Notes: generated by a model from the letters alone, not told the origin. Shown: positions 39,367 to 48,385, counted from the stretch's first letter. The stretch is DNA of 64,000 nt from Oscillospiraceae bacterium (GCA_021769865.1 JAETSB010000007.1:1-64000); one strand, 5' to 3'. Translations and numbers: made by a program.

Positions 39367-41022
39367 TTACTTCTCCTCGTTGGCGTAGGGCTCGAGGAAG
39401 GCGTGGAAATGACGCATGGGCAGGTTGTGGCCCCAGACGATGCGCATGTTGGGGATGCTCTCCCGGTCCTCGTACAGGGCCTTGACGGCGGCGATGACAT
39501 AATCCAGGTGCTCCTGGGTCAGCCGGTCGCGGTCAATGGCGAAGCGCACCACGTTGGCAAGCTCGGCCTGCTGCTCGGGGGTCTTCAGGTCGTACTCCAT
39601 GGAGTAGTCGCCAAGCTCGCTGACGCGGATGCCGTAGCGGCGGATGAGCTCCAGGGAGAAGCCCTCGCCGGCGAAGGTGTCGTGGCCCCGCTTGCCGTCG
39701 AAGAACTCGTCCATGTTGATGTACACGGCATGGCCGCCGGCGGGCAGCACCACGCCCTTGACCCCGGCCTTGTAGAAGCCCTGAGCCAGGTACTCGCACT
39801 GCTTCACGCGGCCGTCCATGTAACGGAAGTCGCAGCTCTCATACAGGCCGCAGGCCAGCGCCATGATGTCGCGGCCGCTCATGCCGCCGTAGGAGTCGTT
39901 GCCGTAGCAGGAGATCTGCTTCACCTTCAGCAGCACGCCCACGTCGGTCTTGACGGTGCCGTCGGGGTTGAAGTCGGAGAACTTCTTCCAGAACAGGCCC
40001 TTGTCCCGGAAGGCCAGCATGCCGCCCATGTTGGCGTGGCCGTCTTTCTTGGCGGACATGGAGAAGCCGTCGCAGTAGGAGAACATCTCGGTGGCGATCT
40101 CGGCAATGGACTTGTTCTCATAGCCGGGCTCGTTCATCTTGATGAAGTAGCAGTTCTCCGCCCAGCGGGCCACGTCGAAGATCAGGGGGATGTCGTACTT
40201 GTGGGCCACCCGGTTGATCTCCTTGATGTTGGCCATGGAGACGGGGTGTCCGCAGATGGGGTTGTTGGTGATGCAGGTGAAGATCAGGGGCACGTTCTCG
40301 GGGCCGACGCCCTGGATCAGCTGCTCCAGCTTCTCAATGTCCATGTTGCCCTTGAACGGGTTCTTCTCGTAGCTTCCGCCCTCGGGAACCTGGTACAGCA
40401 GCTCCTTGTGATAGAGGTTGCGGGGGATGGAGCCCATCTGCTTGATGTTGCCCTCGGTGGTGTCGAAGTGGCCGTTGGAGGGGATGGTGAAGACCTTGCC
40501 GGGATGGCGCTGGGCCAGGATCTTCTTCACGATCTCCATCAGCACGGACTCGGCGGCCCGGCCCTGCTGGATGATAAAGCTGTTGGGACGCTCCATCTGC
40601 GCGGCGCCGCCGTTGAAGAGGCCGCCCTCGTACTCGCACAGGTACAGCTCGTTCATCATCTTCTCCACGTCCCGGCAGTCGGTGCGCACCAGGTCGATGG
40701 ACTTCTTCCAGTTCTTCTCCCCGCCCCGCTCAAAGATGTCGCGGAAGGTGTCCAGCAGCACATAGTAGCCGGTGTTGCGGCCATAGGCCTCGTCGCCCAG
40801 GAACAGGGTGGCCCACTGCTGGTTCGTCATGGCGGTGGTGCCGGAGTCGGACAGCATGTCGACCGTCAGCATCCCGGAGGGGAAGGCGAACTCGTTGTAG
40901 TGAGTGGCCTTCAGGGCCCGCTCGCGCTGCTCGATGGTGACGGTGGGCAGGTCGCGAACCGCGAAGGTGAAGTGATGAGGAGCGGGAACGTCCAGGGGAT
41001 AATTCGTCATGTTCTTGTCCAT
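39367..41022 (-). CDS. Tryptophanase/tyrosine phenol-lyase family enzyme
   Basis: PLP-dependent beta-eliminating lyase that would split tryptophan to indole, or tyrosine to phenol, plus pyruvate and ammonia. The PLP Lys is in SMSAKKDGHANMGG (Lys326, second of the pair by family alignment). TNNPICGHPVSMANI and DVARWAENCYF are the usual PLP-domain segments. At 551 residues it is ~80 longer than the E. coli enzyme; much of the extra is in the N-terminal half and the segment after the Lys. AGGTAG lies before the ATG. Flanked by an NSS symporter and a PAS-type regulator. The substrate cannot be fixed from sequence alone. Confidence 0.83.
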   Translation of the reverse strand: MDKNMTNYPLDVPAPHHFTFAVRDLPTVTIEQRERALKATHYNEFAFPSGMLTVDMLSDSGTTAMTNQQWATLFLGDEAYGRNTGYYVLLDTFRDIFERGGEKNWKKSIDLVRTDCRDVEKMMNELYLCEYEGGLFNGGAAQMERPNSFIIQQGRAAESVLMEIVKKILAQRHPGKVFTIPSNGHFDTTEGNIKQMGSIPRNLYHKELLYQVPEGGSYEKNPFKGNMDIEKLEQLIQGVGPENVPLIFTCITNNPICGHPVSMANIKEINRVAHKYDIPLIFDVARWAENCYFIKMNEPGYENKSIAEIATEMFSYCDGFSMSAKKDGHANMGGMLAFRDKGLFWKKFSDFNPDGTVKTDVGVLLKVKQISCYGNDSYGGMSGRDIMALACGLYESCDFRYMDGRVKQCEYLAQGFYKAGVKGVVLPAGGHAVYINMDEFFDGKRGHDTFAGEGFSLELIRRYGIRVSELGDYSMEYDLKTPEQQAELANVVRFAIDRDRLTQEHLDYVIAAVKALYEDRESIPNMRIVWGHNLPMRHFHAFLEPYANEEK

Positions 41023-41219
41023 TTTGATCTACCTCCATAAAGTGTGGCTTTCGCCAGATGTTCAGGAGGTACCCCGGTCGTCGCCAGTCCGGCTTTCCCA
41101 TGGCCGGACCGGGCGCCTAGCGGACAGTACCTGGTGTAAGGGACGGGGATCTGCGAACGCTCCTGGGAGGGGAGCATGGGGTGCGGACGCCGTCAAAAAA
41201 CGGCGTTCATTTCTTGGCG
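41023..41219 (-). promoter_or_regulatory. Long structured 5' leader of the lyase gene
   Basis: About 190 bases of leader separate the promoter from the lyase ATG. Two hairpins stand out: ACGCCG/CGGCGT (41188-41208) and GTCCGGC/GCCGGAC (41084-41107). A short frame in the leader runs into the coding region in another frame and has no ribosome-binding site. No riboswitch or T-box consensus was recognised. Confidence 0.5.
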
Positions 41220-41226
41220 TGAGACA

Positions 41227-41255
41227 ATTTTATCAGCATTTCTAAAAAATGTCAA
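41227..41255 (-). promoter_or_regulatory. Promoter of the lyase gene
   Basis: Minus strand TTGACA (41255-41250), 17-base spacer, TAAAAT (41232-41227): near-perfect consensus. Confidence 0.88.
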
Positions 41256-41363
41256 CGCTATTTGGTCGTTTTGTATGAATCACCATTTTCTTGTCCAGTT
41301 TTTTATGGAAAAGATAAATAATTCTCCAGAGGTCAACCTTTCTCACAATAAGAAAAATTTTCT

Positions 41364-41392
41364 TTGACAGAAAAACATTCTAGTACTATAAT
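41364..41392 (+). promoter_or_regulatory. Promoter of the PAS-type regulator
   Basis: TTGACA (41364-41369), 17-base spacer, TATAAT (41387-41392): exact consensus hexamers. Confidence 0.92.
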
Positions 41393-41448
41393 ACTAAAAA
41401 AGGAAGAAGCAGAAGGCTGTTCACCACACGGGAGAAAAGGAGGCCCCT

Positions 41449-42123
41449 ATGCCGGACACCGCCAACGCCCTGCTGCGCCAGTATGTGAAGCTGACGGAAT
41501 TTCTGGGCGCCGCCCTGGGCCCGGACTACGAAGTGGCCCTTCACGACCTGACGGATAAAAACCGTTCCATCATCGCCATAGCCAACGGCTACATCAGCGG
41601 CCGGGAGATCGGCGCGCCGCTGACCAACATGGCCCTGAGCGTATTGAAGGATGAGAGCTACGAGTGGCAGGACTACCGCCTGCATTACTCCGGCGTCTCC
41701 GCCGCCGGCAACGTCCTGCGCTCCAGCACCATGTTCATCAAGGAGGACGGGAAGCTCATCGGGATGCTCTGCATCAATTTTGACGACAGCCGCTTTCAGG
41801 CCCTCGCCCGGCAGGTCCTGACGCTGTGCCATCCGAACCAGTTCGTTCAGGTCCTGGACCAGCCGCCGGAGGACGGCCACGCCCCCCGGCCGGAGACCTT
41901 CCGCAACTCCACCGAGGCCGTAGCCCAGGACGCCATCGCCCACGAGCTGGAGCACCTGGGAGTCCCGGCGGAACGTCTGACCTCCGAGGAGCGGCTGCAG
42001 ATCATCGCCGCCCTGGAGGAGAGCGGCATCTTCCTGCTCAAGGGAGCCGTGAAGGACGTGGCCGCGGGCTTGGGCTGCTCCCAGGCCAGCGTCTACCGCT
42101 ACCTGTCCCAAATCAAGAAGTAG
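41449..42123 (+). CDS. YheO/DauR-type PAS-HTH regulator
   Basis: A 224-residue transcriptional regulator: an N-terminal YheO-like PAS domain (~10-125; ALGPDYEVALHDLTDKNRSI and FIKEDGKLIGMLCINFD) and a C-terminal helix-turn-helix (VKDVAAGLGCSQASVYRYLSQIKK). This architecture regulates amino acid catabolism genes in several bacteria (DauR). GGAGG is placed well before the ATG. Its divergent, strong promoter and position suggest it controls the lyase and symporter. Confidence 0.85.
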   Translation: MPDTANALLRQYVKLTEFLGAALGPDYEVALHDLTDKNRSIIAIANGYISGREIGAPLTNMALSVLKDESYEWQDYRLHYSGVSAAGNVLRSSTMFIKEDGKLIGMLCINFDDSRFQALARQVLTLCHPNQFVQVLDQPPEDGHAPRPETFRNSTEAVAQDAIAHELEHLGVPAERLTSEERLQIIAALEESGIFLLKGAVKDVAAGLGCSQASVYRYLSQIKK

Positions 42124-42163
42124 CGGCATGCTTCGGACATGCGCCCCGAACGCCGCAAGCGCG

Positions 42164-42210
42164 GCGGCCCCATGGACCCGGCGGAAGGCCGGTCCATGGG
42201 GCCGCTGTTT
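42164..42210. terminator. Terminator after the PAS-type regulator
   Basis: Perfect 15-base arms (GCGGCCCCATGGACC and complement), 12-base loop, then TGTTTTG. Lies between converging genes. Confidence 0.8.
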
Positions 42211-42228
42211 TGTGGGCGCTGTTTGTTT

Positions 42229-43218
42229 TTACCGGTCCTCCCGGAAGTAGGCCAGCCCCAGGCTGGCGGGGGGCTGCTTCTCCTTGTTGTTGCGCATGCT
42301 GGAGACGATGAGCACGATCACCGTCACCACGTAGGGCAGGATCTTATAAAGCTGGGTGGGGACGAAGGGCAGCACCAGCCGCAGATACAGGATCATCAGC
42401 GCGCCGAAGAGCACCGAGCCCCAGATGGCGGCCAGGGGCCTCCACATGCAGAAGATGACCAGGGCCACCGCCAGCCAGCCTACGCCGCTGAGGCCCTCGT
42501 GGTTCCACACGCACCCGGCGATGGTCATGATATACACCATGCCCCCCACGGCGGAGACGCCGCCGCCGATGACGGTGGCCAGGTACTTGTACCGCTCCAC
42601 GGGGATGCCCGCCGCGTCCGCTGTGGCCGGGGACTCACCCACGGAGCGGAGGTACAGCCCCGCCCGGGTGCGGTTCAGGAAGACGAACATGCCCACGGCC
42701 AGAATCAGCCCCAGGTAGAAGAAGACGCTGTTGCCGAAGAGCACGCCGCCCACCACCGGGATCTTCTGGAGGAAGCCCGGGAAGGGGGAGTTCTGGAAAA
42801 AGCCCTTCAGGTGGTTGCCGATGGAAATATACCCGTTCTCCCGGACCCGCATGAACTCGCCCACAAACTGGCCCACGCCGGTGCCGAAGATGGACAGGGC
42901 CAGGCCGGTGACGTTCTGATTGGCCCGGAGGGTGATGGTGAGAAAGCTGAAAATCAGGGACGCCAGAGCCCCCGCCAGGAAGGCGCAGAGGATGCCGATG
43001 CCCACGGCCGCAAAGCCGCTGGCCCCGCCCGCCTTCTCGTAGTAGAACACGCCTCCCAGGCCCAGGGCGCCGCCCATGAACATGATGCCCTCCACGCCCA
43101 GGTTCAGGTTGCCGGATTTCTCCGTCAGGATTTCGCCCAGGGTGCCGAAGAGCAGCGGCGTCCCGTAGGTGATGGCGGCGATGATGAGGGCCAGGAACAG
43201 ACTCAGAAAATTACTCAT
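42229..43218 (-). CDS. Nucleoside-type ABC permease (second permease)
   Basis: A 329-residue membrane protein with about ten helices, of the NupQ/YufQ half of BMP-dependent nucleoside importers (GTLGEILTEKSGNLNLGVEGIMFMG, ~26-50; LYLRSVGESPATADAAGI). It starts 8 bases inside the upstream permease gene (overlapping ATGAGTAA), so the two are coupled. It is the last gene of the lipoprotein-ATPase-permease-permease operon. Confidence 0.92.
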   Translation of the reverse strand: MSNFLSLFLALIIAAITYGTPLLFGTLGEILTEKSGNLNLGVEGIMFMGGALGLGGVFYYEKAGGASGFAAVGIGILCAFLAGALASLIFSFLTITLRANQNVTGLALSIFGTGVGQFVGEFMRVRENGYISIGNHLKGFFQNSPFPGFLQKIPVVGGVLFGNSVFFYLGLILAVGMFVFLNRTRAGLYLRSVGESPATADAAGIPVERYKYLATVIGGGVSAVGGMVYIMTIAGCVWNHEGLSGVGWLAVALVIFCMWRPLAAIWGSVLFGALMILYLRLVLPFVPTQLYKILPYVVTVIVLIVSSMRNNKEKQPPASLGLAYFREDR

Positions 43219-44305
43219 GCCGCGCCTCCTTCTTCCCCGCGCCGCGGAAAATCAGCTTGTAGTTGATGAAGAACTCACAGCCCAGCATGCAGAACAGCAG
43301 GATGCCGGTGATGATGTCCGAAATGGAGGTGGGCACCGCCATGCGGGTCTGGAGAGTCTCGGCCCCCTTGCTCAAAACCGCCAGCAGGCCGGAGATCCCC
43401 ACCATGGCGAAGGCGTTCAGCTGGCTGAGCCAGGCCACGGTGATGGAGGTGAAGCCCACGCCGCCGGCCACGCCGTCATACAGGGTGTTGTTGGCCCCGG
43501 AGGCCACGATGAAGCCCACCAGGCCGCTGATGGCCCCAGAGAGGAACATGGTCCGCATCATCACCCGGCCCACGTTCATGCCCGCGTACCGGGCGGTGTT
43601 GATGCTGTCTCCGATGACGGCGATCTCATAGCCGTGTTTCGTATGGTTCATGTAGACGTGCATAAAGACCACCAGCACCAGCACGATGATCCAGCCGCAG
43701 TGGACCCCCAGCACCCGGGGGAGGCAGGCGGCGGAATCGAACTGGGGGATGATCTGAGAGCCCTTCCGGCCCTCCCAGGGCCCGCCCTGGAGCCAGCGGA
43801 CCACGCCGATGACGATGTAGTTCATCATCAGGGTGAACAGAGTCTCGTTGGTGTTCCACTTGGCCTTGAAAAAGGCGGGGATCAGGGCCCAGACGCCTCC
43901 GGCCAGAGCGCCCGCCAGCCCCATCACCACCAGCAGCACGGGAGAGGGCAGGCGGTCTACCCAAAAGAGGGCGAAATAGGTGGCGGCAATGGCCCCGGCG
44001 GTGATCTGGCCCTCCGCGCCGATGTTCCAGAAGCGCATCTTGAAGCAGGGGGCGATAGCCAGGGCGCAGCCAAGCAATGGGACGGCGATCTTCACGGTCT
44101 GGCGGATGGCGCTCTTCTTTCCCAAGGCGCCGGAGATCATGGTGCCGTAAGCGGTGACGGGGTTGGCCCCCGCCAGGGCCATCACCAGGGCCCCCAGCAG
44201 CAGGGCGAAGAGGATGGAACCGGCCCGGATGCACCAGACCTTCCAGCCCTCCATGCCGTCCCGCTTCGCCAGGCGGATCAAGGGGGTTTTCTTTTCGTGA
44301 CTCAT
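43211..44305 (-). CDS. Nucleoside-type ABC permease (first permease)
   Basis: A 364-residue membrane protein of the NupP/YufP family. It has helices throughout, MRFWNIGAEGQITAGAIAATYF (~89-110), ALIPAFFKAKWNTNETLFTLMMNYI, and an ISGLVGFIVASGANNTLYDG segment. It forms a heterodimer with the 42229 permease. ATG 44305 overlaps the ATPase stop by 4 bases (ATGA). A longer in-frame reading only runs through the ATPase gene. Confidence 0.92.
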   Translation of the reverse strand: MSHEKKTPLIRLAKRDGMEGWKVWCIRAGSILFALLLGALVMALAGANPVTAYGTMISGALGKKSAIRQTVKIAVPLLGCALAIAPCFKMRFWNIGAEGQITAGAIAATYFALFWVDRLPSPVLLVVMGLAGALAGGVWALIPAFFKAKWNTNETLFTLMMNYIVIGVVRWLQGGPWEGRKGSQIIPQFDSAACLPRVLGVHCGWIIVLVLVVFMHVYMNHTKHGYEIAVIGDSINTARYAGMNVGRVMMRTMFLSGAISGLVGFIVASGANNTLYDGVAGGVGFTSITVAWLSQLNAFAMVGISGLLAVLSKGAETLQTRMAVPTSISDIITGILLFCMLGCEFFINYKLIFRGAGKKEARHE

Positions 44306-45840
44306 GCCTCTGCCTCCTTTCCGCCCAGGCGGGTCATCAGCAGGCCGATCTGCTCCTTGGTGGCGGACCGGGCGTCCACCACGCCGCTGACCTGGCCGCC
44401 GCAGAGGACCAGAATCCGGTCGCACAGCTCCAGCAGCACGTCCAGGTCCTCGCCCACGTAGATGACGGCCACGCCCTTCATCTTCTGCTCCGTCAGCAGG
44501 TTATAGATGGTGTACGAGGTGTTGATGTCGAGCCCGCGGACCGCGTAGGCGGTCATGAGCACCGAGGGGGCGCTGGCGATTTCCCGGCCCACCAGCACCT
44601 TCTGCACGTTGCCGCCGGACATGCGGCGGACGGGGAAATCCGTGCTGGGAGTGACCACCTCCAGCTCCTTCCACACCCGCAGGGCCAGCTCGTTGGGGTC
44701 CTTCCGGTTGAGGAAGACGCCCGGCCCCTTCTTCCAGGAGCGGAGCATCATGTTCCCCGTCATGCCCATGGACCCCACGAGGCCCATGCCCAGCCGGTCC
44801 TCGGGCACAAAGGCCATAGCCACCCCGGCCTTCTTGATCTGCATGGGGGTCTTACCCACCAGATTCGAGGGTTCCCTTCCCTCGGGGGTGTAGGCGATCT
44901 CCCCGGCGGCGACGGGGCAGAGACCGGAAATGGCCTCCAGCAGCTCCTTCTGGCCGGACCCGGCGATGCCGGCCACGCCCAGAATCTCGCCGCCCATGGC
45001 GGTGAAGCTGACGCCGTCCAGCTTTTTGACCCCCTCCCCGTCCAGAACGGTGAGACCCTTGACGGTCAGCCGCTCCACGGGCTTGTCGTATTGGGGCCGG
45101 TCGATGTTCAGGGTAACCGCGTGGCCCACCATCATGTCCGTCAGGGCCTGGGGGTTCGTCTCGGAGGTGTTCACGGTGCCGATGTACTTGCCCTTGCGGA
45201 GGACGGCCACCTTGTCGGAGAGGGCCATGACCTCGTGGAGCTTGTGGGTGATGATGACGATGGCTTTGCCGTCGGCCTTCATGGCCCGGAGGACGTCGAA
45301 GAGCTTGTCGGTCTCCTGGGGGGTGAGGACGGCGGTGGGCTCGTCCAGGATCAGAATCTCGGCCCCCCGGTAGAGGACCTTGACGATCTCCACCGTCTGC
45401 TTTTGGGAGACGGACATGTCGTAGATCTTCTGGCCGGGGTCAATGTCGAAGCCGTACCGTTGGCAGATGTCCCGGACCTTGGCCTCGGCGGCCTTGATGT
45501 CCAGCTTCCCCGGCTCCTCCAGACCCAGGACGATGTTCTCCGCGGCGGTGAACACGTCCACCAGCTTGTAGTGCTGGTGGATCATGCCGATGCCGTAGGC
45601 GAAGGCGTCCTTGGGGGAGCGGATGGAGACGGGCTCGCCGTTCACGAAGATCTGGCCCTCGTCGGGGAAGTAGATGCCGGAGAGCATGTTCATCAGGGTG
45701 GTTTTCCCGCTGCCGTTCTCCCCCAGAAGGGACAAAATCTCTCCCCGGTTCAGCTTCAGGTCAATGCCGTCGTTGGCCACCACCTCGCCGAAGCGCTTGG
45801 TAATGCCCTGAAGCTCAATGGCGCATACACTGTGTTCCAA
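44302..45840 (-). CDS. Nucleoside-type ABC transporter ATPase
   Basis: A 512-residue double ABC ATPase of the NupO/YufO type. Domain 1 is complete: Walker A GENGSGKTT (~39-47), signature-like MSVSQKQTVEI, Walker B EILILDEPTAVL. Domain 2 is degenerate: nucleotide loop GIAGSGQKELL, signature MSGGNVQKV, and MTAYAVRGLDIN where relatives, as I recall, have a QPTRGLD-type segment. Only site 1 is likely to hydrolyse ATP. It energises the BMP-type importer. GAAAGGAT precedes the ATG. Confidence 0.92.
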   Translation of the reverse strand: MEHSVCAIELQGITKRFGEVVANDGIDLKLNRGEILSLLGENGSGKTTLMNMLSGIYFPDEGQIFVNGEPVSIRSPKDAFAYGIGMIHQHYKLVDVFTAAENIVLGLEEPGKLDIKAAEAKVRDICQRYGFDIDPGQKIYDMSVSQKQTVEIVKVLYRGAEILILDEPTAVLTPQETDKLFDVLRAMKADGKAIVIITHKLHEVMALSDKVAVLRKGKYIGTVNTSETNPQALTDMMVGHAVTLNIDRPQYDKPVERLTVKGLTVLDGEGVKKLDGVSFTAMGGEILGVAGIAGSGQKELLEAISGLCPVAAGEIAYTPEGREPSNLVGKTPMQIKKAGVAMAFVPEDRLGMGLVGSMGMTGNMMLRSWKKGPGVFLNRKDPNELALRVWKELEVVTPSTDFPVRRMSGGNVQKVLVGREIASAPSVLMTAYAVRGLDINTSYTIYNLLTEQKMKGVAVIYVGEDLDVLLELCDRILVLCGGQVSGVVDARSATKEQIGLLMTRLGGKEAEA

Positions 45841-45909
45841 ATTCGATCATCCTTTCTAAGAGGTCCCGGCGGGAAACATGCTGAACCGGGCGGAGTCGGG
45901 ATGGAGTGG

Positions 45910-45939
45910 AAAAAAGAGGGGCCCCCGCAGGGGCCCCTA
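45910..45939 (-). terminator. Attenuator between lipoprotein and ATPase genes
   Basis: On the minus strand, GGGGCCCCT / AGGGGCCCC arms with a 4-5 base loop, followed by six T residues. A terminator inside the operon would make more binding protein than ATPase, as is common for ABC importers. Confidence 0.75.
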
Positions 45940-45964
45940 TGGAGTTCGTTTGTTGAACCCGGGA

Positions 45965-47245
45965 TCAGAACGCGGAGTTCAGCCACTCGATGCCGTCGAT
46001 GGACAGGGCGAAGTAGGGAGCGGACTGGAAGTAGGACTCGTGGAAGGCGCCGTCGAACACGGCCTCCTCGGAGTCGGGTGCGAAGTCGCCGTCGGTGTCC
46101 AGGGCGAAGGCGCTCTCCAGGGCCTTGCCGTCGATGGTGAAGGTGCTGGTGTCAAAGACCTGGAGCTTGCCGGAGCGGATCTGCTCCTCCACCTCCGCCA
46201 GCTTCTCGGCGGTGCCGGGGGCGGCGATGGCCTCGTTCAGGTCCGTCATGACCACGGCGTCCATGTCCATGCCGTGGCACCAATCCTGGTCGAAGCTCTC
46301 GCCGTTGGCCACGGACTCGATGGCGTACTCGAAGTAGGGCGCCCAGTTGATCCGGGTGCCGATGAGGGACGCCTCGGGGGCAACGGAGATCATGTCGTTG
46401 TTATAGCCCGTGTGGAACACGCCCTTGGACTGGGCGGTGGTGGCGGGGGTGGTGTTGTCAGAGTGCTGGGAGATCATGACGCAGCCCATGTCGGCCAGGG
46501 CGGAAGCGGCGTTGGCCTCCTCCGTGGCGTCGGACCAGGAGCCCACGAACTGGACCTTCATGGTGACGCTGGGGCAGACGCTCCGGGCGCCCAGGAAGTA
46601 GCTGGTAAAGCCGGAGATGACCTCCGCGAAGGAGAAGGCGCCTACGTAGCCGATGACAGCCTGATCGGCGGTGATCTCGCCGTCGTCGATCATCTGCTGG
46701 AGCTTCATGCCCGCCACGACGCCGGCGAGGTAGCGGCCCTCGTAAATGTTGGCGAAGGCGTTGTGGGTGTTCTCCAGGCCGTCGCCCCAGGAGGCCTGGT
46801 TCGTGCAGGAGATGAACTCAATGTCGGGATAGTCGGGAGCCACCTTCAGCATGAAGGGCTCGAAGCCGAAGGAGTTGTTGATGATGAGGTCGCAGCCCTC
46901 GTCCGCCAGCTCGATGTTGGCGTCCTCGCAGCCGGAGTCCTCGCCGATGTTCCACTTAGGGACCCATTCCACGTTGATGCCCTTGGCGGCCAGGGCCTCC
47001 GTGGCGGCCTCCTTGCCGCGGATAAAGTTGTAGGTGTAGCCCTGGTCGTTCTCGTCGCCGATGCAGATCAGGCCCACCTTGACGGTCTTGGCCTCGGGCT
47101 CGGCGGGCTCGCTGCCGGAATCGGCCGGCTGGGAGTCGGCGGGCTGGCTGTCGTCGGCGGGCTGGCTCTCGCCGGAGCCGCCTCCGCAGGCGGCCAGGCT
47201 CAGGGCCAGAATCATAGACAGCAGCAATGCAAGAAACTTCTTCAT
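45965..47245 (-). CDS. BMP-family substrate-binding lipoprotein
   Basis: A 426-residue binding protein of the BMP/PnrA (basic membrane protein) family that captures nucleosides or purine-like ligands. The signal peptide ends with lipobox SLAAC (Cys20). A low-complexity linker with repeated SQPAD follows (~25-45), then the binding domain from KTVKVGLICIGDENDQGY. ATG 47245 has AGGAGG upstream. First gene of the importer operon, with its own consensus promoter. It is larger than typical BMP proteins (~350) because of the linker and an extended C-terminus. Confidence 0.9.
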   Translation of the reverse strand: MKKFLALLLSMILALSLAACGGGSGESQPADDSQPADSQPADSGSEPAEPEAKTVKVGLICIGDENDQGYTYNFIRGKEAATEALAAKGINVEWVPKWNIGEDSGCEDANIELADEGCDLIINNSFGFEPFMLKVAPDYPDIEFISCTNQASWGDGLENTHNAFANIYEGRYLAGVVAGMKLQQMIDDGEITADQAVIGYVGAFSFAEVISGFTSYFLGARSVCPSVTMKVQFVGSWSDATEEANAASALADMGCVMISQHSDNTTPATTAQSKGVFHTGYNNDMISVAPEASLIGTRINWAPYFEYAIESVANGESFDQDWCHGMDMDAVVMTDLNEAIAAPGTAEKLAEVEEQIRSGKLQVFDTSTFTIDGKALESAFALDTDGDFAPDSEEAVFDGAFHESYFQSAPYFALSIDGIEWLNSAF

Positions 47246-47315
47246 TCCAATTTTCCTCCTTAATAAAAATCTGTACGGAAGGGAACGGGGACGACATCCT
47301 ACCCCGTTTAGCATC

Positions 47316-47344
47316 ATTATACAGGAAACGGGCGGAAAGTTCAA
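47316..47344 (-). promoter_or_regulatory. Promoter of the BMP importer operon
   Basis: Minus strand TTGAAC (47344-47339), 17-base spacer, TATAAT (47321-47316). Confidence 0.85.
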
Positions 47345-47458
47345 TGTGCATTTTCATCTTTTTGGAAATTTCCAGAAAAATGTTGAAAGTTCCCGCCGGT
47401 TTCCCCAAACCTGCCCAAGGCGCAAAGGCCGCGCGGGAAAACCGTCTCCCGATTTTCT

Positions 47459-47487
47459 TTGACAAACCGGCGGGAATGTGGGATACT
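47459..47487 (+). promoter_or_regulatory. Promoter of the HAD phosphatase gene
   Basis: TTGACA (47459-47464), 17-base spacer, GATACT (47482-47487). The 304-base gap 47246-47549 holds this and the divergent BMP promoter and nothing else seen. Confidence 0.8.
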
Positions 47488-47549
47488 TGAAAAACGGGAA
47501 AACCCAAATCACACAGGGCCCAGTGCCCTTGGAGCGACAGGAGTGGACC

Positions 47550-48326
47550 ATGGATCAACTGAGAAAAAAGAAGGGCTTCATCTGCGATATGGACGGCGTG
47601 ATCTATCACGGCAATCAGCTTTTGCCCGGCGTCAAGAAATTCGTCGACTGGCTGGCGGAGGAAAAGAAAAACTTTCTGTTCCTGACGAACTCCAGCCAGT
47701 ACACCCCCAAGGAGCTCCAGCAGAAGCTGGCCCGGATGGGGCTGGACGTGGACGAGTCCCATTTTTACACCAGCGCCCTGGCGACGGCCCACTTCCTGGA
47801 CAGCCAGGCCCCGGGGTGCAGCGCCTACGTGGTGGGCGAGCACGGGATTACCAACGCCCTGTACGACAAGGGCATCACCTACAACGACGTGAACCCGGAC
47901 TATGTGGTGGTGGGGGAATCCTCCGCCTATAACCTGGAGCAGATCACCAAGGCCATCCGTCTGGTGAACGCCGGGGCGAAGCTCATCGGCACAAACCCGG
48001 ACCTGACCGCCCCGGCGGAGGCGGGCATCGTCCCCGCCTGCCGGGCCCTCATCGCCCCCATCGAGCTGGCCACGGGGAAGAGCGCCTACTTCGTGGGCAA
48101 GCCCAACCCCCTGATGATGCGCACCGGTCTGCGGATGCTGGGCGTCCACTCCGAGAACGCCGTGATGGTGGGAGACCGGATGGACACGGATGTCATCGCC
48201 GGTATCGAGACGGGCCTGGACACCGTGCTGGTGCTCTCCGGCGTGTCCACCCGGGAAACCTGTGAGGAGTACCCCTACCGGCCCAAGTTCATTTTGAAGG
48301 GCGTGGGAGAAATTCCCGGGAAATAA
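47550..48326 (+). CDS. HAD-IIA phosphatase (NagD-like)
   Basis: A 258-residue sugar-phosphate or nucleotide phosphatase of the haloacid dehalogenase superfamily. The nucleophile motif is DMDGVIYHG (14-22, Asp14 and Asp16), motif II is FLTNSSQ (~44-50), and the final motif GDRMDTDVIAGI is near residue 208. The C2-type cap lies between. NagD is the best-known relative; substrates vary and cannot be predicted. ATG 47550 has AGGAG upstream, and a strong terminator follows. Confidence 0.88.
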   Translation: MDQLRKKKGFICDMDGVIYHGNQLLPGVKKFVDWLAEEKKNFLFLTNSSQYTPKELQQKLARMGLDVDESHFYTSALATAHFLDSQAPGCSAYVVGEHGITNALYDKGITYNDVNPDYVVVGESSAYNLEQITKAIRLVNAGAKLIGTNPDLTAPAEAGIVPACRALIAPIELATGKSAYFVGKPNPLMMRTGLRMLGVHSENAVMVGDRMDTDVIAGIETGLDTVLVLSGVSTRETCEEYPYRPKFILKGVGEIPGK

Positions 48327-48353
48327 ACCATAACCCCCCTGCGGAGGTTTTAA

Positions 48354-48385
48354 GGGTCCCCGGTGAAGACCGGGGACCCCTTTTT
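48354..48385 (+). terminator. Terminator after the HAD gene
   Basis: GGGTCCCCGG / CCGGGGACCC around six bases, followed by CTTTTT. It reaches the stop codon of the opposing gene. Confidence 0.85.

Noticed and set aside
40730-41101. tnaC-like leader peptide before the lyase gene
   Set aside because: The frame contains two Trp codons but lacks a ribosome-binding site and runs far into the lyase gene out of frame.
41023-41220. T-box or known riboswitch in the lyase leader
   Set aside because: No T-box GGUGG-ACCGCG-type motif or other consensus core was seen.
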